From contig CADBQL010000137.1 in NCBI GenBank assembly GCA_902796815.1, forward strand, positions 1 to 7,301: DNA of 7,301 nucleotides. The letters run 5' to 3'. Made by a program: the position numbers and the translations under genes. Under the pieces are notes generated by a model that saw only the letters and a list, made by a program, of their open reading frames with translations, was not told where the DNA came from and made no database searches. Shown here piece by piece: positions 1-3,794 of this stretch. Numbering within the stretch: the stretch's first letter is position 1; the number at the start of each line of letters is the position of its first letter. The DNA comes from an uncultured Coriobacteriaceae bacterium (GTDB lineage Bacteria > Actinomycetota > Coriobacteriia > Coriobacteriales > Eggerthellaceae).

Positions 1-2
1 CC

Positions 3-950
3 GTTGCCGACGAGATTATCGCCGAGCGCGAGCGAGGCGGGCGGTTTACATCGCTGCACGATTTCGTCAACCGCGTCGATGCGAAATGCTACAACAGAAA
101 GGCCCTCGAAGCCCTGGTCAAGGGTGGGGCATTTGACTCGACGGGCTATACGCGGCGCCAGCTCATGTATTTTATCGAAGAGACTGCGCTGCTCGACAGC
201 GCCTCCAAGCGTCAGCGCGACCGCGACGCAGGGCAGGTCAGCATGTTCGATTTGTTCGCCGACGATGAGGATAGCGGCTTTTCGGAAGAGGTGCCGCCGC
301 CTGATGGTGTCGAATGGCCCAAGCGTCAAAAGCTTGCCTTCGAGAAGGAAATCATGAAGATTTACGTTTCGGAGCATCCGTTGACGCCGTACGAGTCCAT
401 GATTGCCAAAATGACTAAGTTCCAAATCGGCGATTTGGTCGAGCGCACGCAAGAAATCAGGTCTGCCGTGTTTGTGGGCATGGTTTCAAACGTTGTGACG
501 AAGCTGACCAAGACGGGCAACCGCATGGCGACGTTCACGCTCGAGGATACGTCTGGCTCCATTGAATGCATCACATTCAAGTATGCGGATATGGCCGACG
601 TGATCGTCGAGGACGCCATCGTCAAGCTCAAGGGCAAGTTCGAGCACGGCGACCGCGGCAACCAAATCATCGCGTACGAGGCTGAAGTCATCGAGCTTTC
701 GGAAGACGCGCTGCTCCCGCAGCAGCTCGTGCTGCGCGTGCCGTCGAGCGATTTCAACCAGGAGCGCGTCGCGCGCCTGAACCGCATTCTTGCGTCCTAT
801 CCTGGTCGCGATTGTGTGGCCATCCTGGTCGTCCAGTCCGATGGCCGAAAGTTCCGCGCCGAGCTGCCCGTGACCGTGGACTGCCACAACGTCATTCTGC
901 GCTCCGAAATCCAGGACCTGTTCGGCGCCCCCGTTTGGAGCGTGTCATAG
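3..950 (+). CDS. dnaE: DNA polymerase III alpha subunit, C-terminal part (5' end outside window)
   Basis: This is the last 315 residues of the replicative polymerase catalytic subunit. The frame is open from base 3 to the TAG at 948-950, so the gene starts upstream of the window. Fragment residues about 15-46 (FTSLHDFVNRVD...LEALVKGGAFDS) form the helix-hairpin-helix region that follows the fingers domain. Residues 78-85, QVSMFDLF, fit the internal beta-clamp binding motif (QxxMF/LF). Residues 109-127 contain the DnaE signature KLAFEKEIMKIYVSEHPL; the usual form is YVSGHPL, so Gly is replaced by Glu. Residues about 155-232 form the OB-fold nucleic-acid-binding domain (VFVGMVSNV...TFTLEDTSGSIECITF). 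Residues 244-315 are the C-terminal tail domain. The polymerase active-site aspartates and the PHP domain lie outside the window. DnaE rather than the Gram-positive PolC type is supported by this domain order. No break or frameshift is seen. Confidence 0.95.
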   Translation, partial: VADEIIAERERGGRFTSLHDFVNRVDAKCYNRKALEALVKGGAFDSTGYTRRQLMYFIEETALLDSASKRQRDRDAGQVSMFDLFADDEDSGFSEEVPPPDGVEWPKRQKLAFEKEIMKIYVSEHPLTPYESMIAKMTKFQIGDLVERTQEIRSAVFVGMVSNVVTKLTKTGNRMATFTLEDTSGSIECITFKYADMADVIVEDAIVKLKGKFEHGDRGNQIIAYEAEVIELSEDALLPQQLVLRVPSSDFNQERVARLNRILASYPGRDCVAILVVQSDGRKFRAELPVTVDCHNVILRSEIQDLFGAPVWSVS

Positions 951-960
951 GGTCGTGAAC

Positions 961-991
961 ATGACATAAAGTCGGGTTTTTTGTCATCAAG
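961..991 (+). repeat. 31-bp repeat, copy 1 (left end of element)
   Basis: This copy reads ATGACATAAAGTCGGG then TTTTTTGTCATCAAG. Its core is TGACA-N15-TGTCA, a small inverted repeat of the kind a dimeric regulator could bind. It matches copy 3 (inverted, 1170-1200) at 29 of 31 positions. It lies in the same orientation as copy 2. Confidence 0.8.
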
Positions 992-1060
992 CAAAATGGT
1001 CGACAGTTCGTCTTGCCCGATTATGCGGGTTTTGGCGACTATAAACTGTGCGACGAGCGC

Positions 1061-1095
1061 GACATAAAACGTGACACAAAGTCGTGTTTTATGTC
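1061..1095 (+). other. Strong RNA hairpin inside the dnaE-truA element
   Basis: GACATAAAAC (1061-1070) is the exact reverse complement of GTTTTATGTC (1086-1095). The next two positions form G-U and U-G pairs in RNA, and GAC pairs with GTC inside. The result is a 15-bp stem with a 5-base ACAAA loop. No U-run follows, so it does not look like an ordinary intrinsic terminator. It overlaps repeat copy 2 and would compete with the long-range pairing of copies 2 and 3. Confidence 0.6.
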
Positions 1096-1101
1096 ATTAA
1101 G
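1071..1101 (+). repeat. 31-bp repeat, copy 2 (internal, direct)
   Basis: This copy starts exactly 110 bases after copy 1, in direct orientation. It matches copy 3 (inverted) at 28 of 31 positions and keeps the TGACA-N15-TGTCA core. Its right part also pairs with 1061-1070 to form a separate local hairpin. Confidence 0.8.
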
Positions 1102-1169
1102 CAAAAAGATCAGCAATTCGTCGTGACTGATCAGGAGAAGATTAGCGGGTATAAACTATGACCATTTCA

Positions 1170-1200
1170 CTTAATGACAAAAAACACGACTTTATGTCAT
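1170..1200 (-). repeat. 31-bp repeat, copy 3 (inverted, right end of element)
   Basis: This is the reverse complement of the repeat seen at 961 and 1071. It ends 10 bases before the first possible truA start codon, so it occupies the place where a ribosome binding site would normally lie. In RNA it could pair with copy 2 (68-base loop) or with copy 1. Confidence 0.8.
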
Positions 1201-1210
1201 ATATGGTACT

Positions 1211-2038
1211 ATGGTCCGCATGGGTTTGAGACGCCTACATACGCTTGCGATGCGCATCTCCTATCGAGGAGCGGCGTTTTCGGGTTTTGCGCGGCAGCCT
1301 GAGCAGTTGACGGTGCAAGGCGAGCTCGAAAACGCATTCCGCATGCTGCTGCGCCGCGATGTTGAAACGACGTGTGCGGGGCGCACCGACGCGGGCGTGC
1401 ATGCGGTCGGCCAGGTTGTGAGCTTCGATGTTTTTGCAGATGAGCTCGAAGAATTGGACGCGCGCGATGCTGGGTCGGGGCGTGAGCGCCTGGCGAGTTT
1501 TCGCCGTTCGCTCAACGCGATAACGCATGACGATATTGCGGTGCGCGAGGTATGGCAGGCAGCGGATGGCTTTTCGGCGCGCTTCGACGCGAAGGCTCGC
1601 GAGTACCGGTATTTCTTGGCGGTCGGCGCAGTGCCGCCGATGCTTACGCGCGACTTTGCCTGGCACGTGCCGGGCTCGGCGAGTGGTCTGGATGTTGAGG
1701 CCATGGAGCGCGCATCTCGCTGCCTGATTGGCGAGCAGGACTTCAAAAGCTTTTGCCGCGCATCGTCAGCGGTCGACAAGCCGACGTGCCGAAATCTTAT
1801 GGAGGTGTCGTTTTCCGCCGAAACCGTGATGGGCGAAGAGCTGCTGGTCGTGCGTGTGGTCGGAAGTTCGTTTTTGCATTCGATGGTGCGCACGATCGTG
1901 GGTACGCTCGTGGATGTCGGTCGCGGTCGTCGTTCGGAAGAGTGGGTCGCCGAAGCGCTCGCTGCCTGCGATCGTACGGCGGCAGGGGAGTGCGCGCCCG
2001 CGCAAGGCCTTGTGTTCTGGAGCGTGACGTATGACTGA
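1211..2038 (+). CDS. truA: tRNA pseudouridine(38-40) synthase TruA
   Basis: TruA converts uridines 38, 39 and 40 in the anticodon stem-loop of many tRNAs to pseudouridine. The 275-residue protein has the family hallmark CAGRTDAGVHAVGQV, with the catalytic Asp at residue 60. It also has the conserved blocks AREYRYFL, FKSFCRASS...PTCRNL and FLHSMVRTIVGTLVDVGRG, and the typical W-x-V-T-Y-D end, so it is complete. The family N-terminus aligns with LAMRISYRGAAFSGFARQ, so translation must begin before the ATG at 1250. ATG 1211, ATG 1220 and TTG 1226 are all possible, and none has a clear Shine-Dalgarno sequence because the inverted repeat ends at 1200. I keep ATG 1211 with reservation. It overlaps the next gene by 8 bases. 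Confidence 0.93.
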   Translation: MVRMGLRRLHTLAMRISYRGAAFSGFARQPEQLTVQGELENAFRMLLRRDVETTCAGRTDAGVHAVGQVVSFDVFADELEELDARDAGSGRERLASFRRSLNAITHDDIAVREVWQAADGFSARFDAKAREYRYFLAVGAVPPMLTRDFAWHVPGSASGLDVEAMERASRCLIGEQDFKSFCRASSAVDKPTCRNLMEVSFSAETVMGEELLVVRVVGSSFLHSMVRTIVGTLVDVGRGRRSEEWVAEALAACDRTAAGECAPAQGLVFWSVTYD

Positions 2039-2297
2039 CCGTTTTGATGCGGATTGCCAAAAGCATCCAAAGCACGCTTCCAACAGGAATCAATCACGTA
2101 CAAAACCCTCTGACTATCAGGGAAAACATGTACGCAAAGCGGCGCCTGCAAGCACAAGTGAACCTTCGTGCGAAAGCGCGTCTGCTCCTGCGCCTGCGCG
2201 CTTTTCGTTCGTATGTGAAAGCCAAGACGGCCGGCTCTGCCTGTTCGAAGATGCCTGCGGTCACTTTGCCATCGTTCGTGCCGAACGCTTGGCATAG
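2031..2297 (+). CDS. Small hypothetical protein, coupled to truA
   Basis: This is an 88-residue ORF whose ATG lies inside the last codons of truA (8-base overlap). GGAG at 2019-2022, 8 bases upstream, supports this start and suggests translational coupling. The first ~55 residues are polar and low-complexity (many Lys, Ser, Ala, Pro), probably disordered. The last ~30, RFSFVCESQDGRLCLFEDAC then GHFAIVRAERLA, look like a small folded beta-rich unit with two or three short strands. I do not recognise a family. The alternative is a chance ORF; its position, ribosome binding site and hydrophobic-alternating C-terminus argue against that. An overlapping frame (2044-2343) is open too but has no such support. 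Confidence 0.55.
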   Translation: MTDRFDADCQKHPKHASNRNQSRTKPSDYQGKHVRKAAPASTSEPSCESASAPAPARFSFVCESQDGRLCLFEDACGHFAIVRAERLA

Positions 2298-2311
2298 CAG
2301 GACAAAGAGCG

Positions 2312-2342
2312 CATGGGACAGGAGTCAGGCCCTTGTCCCATG
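2312..2342. terminator. GGGACA/TGTCCC hairpin, module A
   Basis: CATGGGACA (2312-2320) is the exact reverse complement of TGTCCCATG (2334-2342). Within the 13-base loop, further G-U and G-C pairs are possible. It lies 14 bases after the stop of the small coupled gene and between convergent genes, so a bidirectional termination role is plausible. There is no U-tract, so that function is an inference. Confidence 0.5.
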
Positions 2343-2370
2343 AGACCCTCGTCCACCAGCTAGCCAATTA

Positions 2371-2397
2371 TGGGACAGGGGTCAGGCCTTTGTCCCA
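2371..2397. terminator. GGGACA/TGTCCC hairpin, module B
   Basis: TGGGACA (2371-2377) pairs with TGTCCCA (2391-2397), and the inner GGGG...CCTT positions allow extra pairs including G-U in the plus-strand RNA. It is a close copy of the hairpin at 2312-2342. Similar GGGACA...TGTCCC intergenic palindromes are, from memory, scattered in several bacterial genomes as REP-like elements. Its role as a terminator is not proven by the sequence. Confidence 0.5.
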
Positions 2398-2455
2398 CGG
2401 ACCCTCATCCCACGGCCCCTCGTCCCACGGCCCCTCATCCCATGGCCCCTGTCCC
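2393..2455. repeat. 15-bp tandem repeat, about 4.2 copies
   Basis: The unit TCCCACGGCCCCTCR repeats at 2393, 2408, 2423 and 2438 (the last unit is 14 bases), followed by a partial TCCC. The units differ at only one or two bases each. The repeat begins inside the right arm of the hairpin at 2371-2397, so it looks like expansion of that arm. Read on the minus strand in one frame it gives GPWDE repeats, but this is not credible coding. Confidence 0.85.
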
Positions 2456-2464
2456 TTCAACCAG

Positions 2465-3571
2465 CTAGCCGATGAGCGGAACCGCGCGTTTGAGCTCCTC
2501 GATGATTGAGATGCCCTGCGGACAGGCCTCTTCGCATTTGCCGCATTCGATGCAAGCGCTCGGCACGTTTCTACCTGAGCCCCAATTGATCCATTCCTGG
2601 ACATGTTTTCCGAACAGAATCTCGGCGTTCATGGCGAGGAAAGCGCCGCGGATGCCGACGTTTTGTGGGCAAACCTTCGCACAGTAATCGCAGCCAGTGC
2701 ACGGAATGAGGTCGAACTTTCCGAACTCCTCGAGCGCAGCGTTGATGACATCCTGTTGACCTGGGGCAAACCCCTCAAATCCGCTTAGAGCGGCGATGTT
2801 GTCTTCCATCTGCTCCATCGCGTTCATGCCCGAAAGCACCGTGATGATGCCAGGTTGGTTGGCGACGAACTGGAGTCCCCAAGCGGCCGGCGACTGGGCG
2901 GGTTCAGCTTCGGCAAACACGCGCGCTACGCTGGCAGGAGGATCAGCCAAAAGGCCTCCGCGCAGCGGTTCCATGACCACGACGGGCACGTTGCGCGAGG
3001 CTGCGACTTCCATGCAAGCACGGCTCTGGTTGATGGGGTTTTCCCAGTCAAGATAGTTGACCTGCAGTTGCACGAACTCGACCTGTGGATGCGCGTCGAT
3101 GATCTGACCGAGCTCCTCAGCCGTGCCGTGATGCGAAAACCCGACGTGCTTGATGAGTCCTTCTTCTTTCATCTGCGAAACAAAGTCCCACATGCCCAGC
3201 TGGTCGAACACCTGCGTACGTGCGCCGCCCGTCATGTGCAGGAGGTAGAAATCGAAATACCCCGCCCCCGTGCGCTCGAGCGATTGACGGAATTGCGCCT
3301 GCGCGTCCTCGGGCGTCGCGCAGCCGATCCAAGAGATGCCCTTCGTTGCGAGCTGGTAGCTCTCGCGTGGATGGCGCTGCACGAGTGCGCGCGCGATCTC
3401 GTCTTCGCTTCCCGTGTAAATCCACGCGGTGTCGAAATACGTGAAGCCGGCGTCCAGGAACCGATCGACCATCTGGCATATCAGCTCATGGTCGAAGCTT
3501 CCGTCCTCGAGGCGCGGCAGCCGCATGAGGCCAAATCCCAGCTTGCCGATCTCTTCGCCCAAGTAACCCAT
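2465..3571 (-). CDS. Aldo/keto reductase with C-terminal 2x[4Fe-4S] ferredoxin domain
   Basis: This is a cytoplasmic oxidoreductase of 368 residues. The N-terminal TIM barrel (about 1-265) has the aldo/keto reductase tetrad: Asp47 and Tyr52 in FDTAWIY, Lys77 in ATKG, and His112 in LLH. A GFSHHG motif (144-149) and the late MEPLRGG segment (200-206) also fit. The C-terminus has two CxxCxxCxxxCP motifs, Cys291/294/297/301 and Cys340/343/346/350, each expected to bind a [4Fe-4S] cluster. This architecture belongs to the iron-sulfur aldo/keto reductase group (COG1453-like). Members presumably link NAD(P)H chemistry to electron transfer in anaerobes; the substrate is unknown. The start at 3571 has GAAGGGGG (3576-3583, minus strand) 4 bases upstream. 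It is convergent with the truA pair and divergent from the CHAP gene, so it is probably monocistronic. Confidence 0.9.
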   Translation of the reverse strand: MGYLGEEIGKLGFGLMRLPRLEDGSFDHELICQMVDRFLDAGFTYFDTAWIYTGSEDEIARALVQRHPRESYQLATKGISWIGCATPEDAQAQFRQSLERTGAGYFDFYLLHMTGGARTQVFDQLGMWDFVSQMKEEGLIKHVGFSHHGTAEELGQIIDAHPQVEFVQLQVNYLDWENPINQSRACMEVAASRNVPVVVMEPLRGGLLADPPASVARVFAEAEPAQSPAAWGLQFVANQPGIITVLSGMNAMEQMEDNIAALSGFEGFAPGQQDVINAALEEFGKFDLIPCTGCDYCAKVCPQNVGIRGAFLAMNAEILFGKHVQEWINWGSGRNVPSACIECGKCEEACPQGISIIEELKRAVPLIG

Positions 3572-3610
3572 AAGACCCCCTTCTCTCGCTTGCGTGATGT
3601 GCTACTTCGT

Positions 3611-3616
3611 ATTGTA
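3611..3616 (-). promoter_or_regulatory. Possible -10 box for the aldo/keto reductase gene
   Basis: The minus strand reads TACAAT here, five of six bases of the TATAAT consensus, 39 bases upstream of the start codon. No good -35 hexamer sits 16-18 bases further upstream, so this is a weak call. Confidence 0.25.
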
Positions 3617-3670
3617 CGCGAAAGCCGCTTTCCCGTCCCGTCCTCGCCCCTCAATGAGGGAACCGCATCC

Positions 3671-3699
3671 TTGGAGTGGGCCATCATGCAGAATATGCT
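3671..3699 (+). promoter_or_regulatory. Possible sigma-70-type promoter for the CHAP gene
   Basis: TTGGAG (3671-3676) and TATGCT (3694-3699) are separated by 17 bases, which is ideal spacing with imperfect hexamers. It would give a leader of about 90 bases before the ATG at 3795. The -10 element lies within the first copy of a 10-bp direct repeat, so a regulator binding there could occlude the promoter. Confidence 0.3.
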
Positions 3700-3719
3700 C
3701 GAATTCGATCAGAATATGC
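3689..3719 (+). repeat. CAGAATATGC direct repeat, 21-bp spacing
   Basis: CAGAATATGC occurs exactly at 3689-3698 and again at 3710-3719. The 21-bp period equals two helical turns, so both copies face the same side of the DNA, as in operators for regulators that bind paired direct repeats. The site lies upstream of the CHAP gene and overlaps its candidate -10. Confidence 0.4.
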
Positions 3720-3794
3720 AATCCATCTTTACGCTGGCAATCGCCCGATGATATGTATTTCCAATCTGGAAAGAATCACAGACTGGAGGCGATG

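Larger units (their letters stand above)
961..1180 (+). repeat. Two diverged 110-bp tandem units
   Basis: Units 961-1070 and 1071-1180 keep an exact offset of 110. The first 50 bases agree at 40 of 50 positions. Later the 8-mer TATAAACT recurs at 1040-1047 and 1150-1157, again 110 apart. The middle of each unit has diverged strongly. This suggests an old internal duplication in the element. Confidence 0.5.
961..1200. mobile_element. MITE-like 240-bp element with 41-bp terminal inverted repeats
   Basis: Bases 961-1001 and the reverse complement of 1160-1200 match at 37 of 41 positions, giving long terminal inverted repeats that start ATGACATAAAGTCG. The element leaves exactly 10 bases to the dnaE stop on one side and 10 bases to the first truA ATG on the other. 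It therefore occupies 240 of the 260 intergenic bases. No transposase fits inside, so a non-autonomous miniature element is one reading; a composite regulatory palindrome is the other. The flanks (GTGAAC before, ATATGG after) show no convincing target-site duplication beyond a possible AT dinucleotide. Confidence 0.55.
2312..2470. repeat. Two related intergenic modules between convergent genes
   Basis: Module A (2312-2365) and module B (about 2369-2470) share the same plan: a GGGACA hairpin, a CCCTC-rich stretch, then the 11-mer ACCAGCTAGCC (2355-2365 and 2460-2470). In module B the 11-mer contains the last codon and stop of the minus-strand reductase gene. Read on the minus strand, the end of the reductase gene plus its 3' region has apparently been duplicated, and one copy expanded by the 15-bp tandem repeat. 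Apart from these modules I see nothing in 2298-2464. Confidence 0.6.

Noticed and set aside
961..1200. Peptide LNDKKHDFMS / LDDKKPDFMS encoded by the repeat copies
   Set aside because: Copy 3 on the plus strand and copy 1 on the minus strand give similar peptides, but copy 2 contains a stop in that frame. The conservation is at the DNA level.
1261..2367. Minus-strand 368-codon open frame opposite truA
   Set aside because: It lies antisense to a clear truA. Its Ser/Thr/Arg-rich composition is typical of the complement of a GC-rich gene and shows no recognisable domain.
2312..2455. CRISPR-like array
   Set aside because: The units are directly adjacent with no spacers of constant length, and no cas gene is present. 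It is a plain tandem repeat next to two hairpins.
2368..2604. Minus-strand ORF ending in GPWDE repeats
   Set aside because: The peptide repeat is simply the 15-bp DNA tandem repeat read in one frame, and the rest overlaps the reductase in another frame.
2855..3751. Plus-strand 298-codon open frame opposite the reductase
   Set aside because: It is the complement of a well-supported aldo/keto reductase with its full catalytic tetrad. Its sequence has no family features.
3594..3794. N-terminal extension of the CHAP protein to an ATG at 3594
   Set aside because: The signal peptide and the GGAGG ribosome binding site place the start at 3795 (or 3792). The extension has no export signal of its own and would bury the real one.
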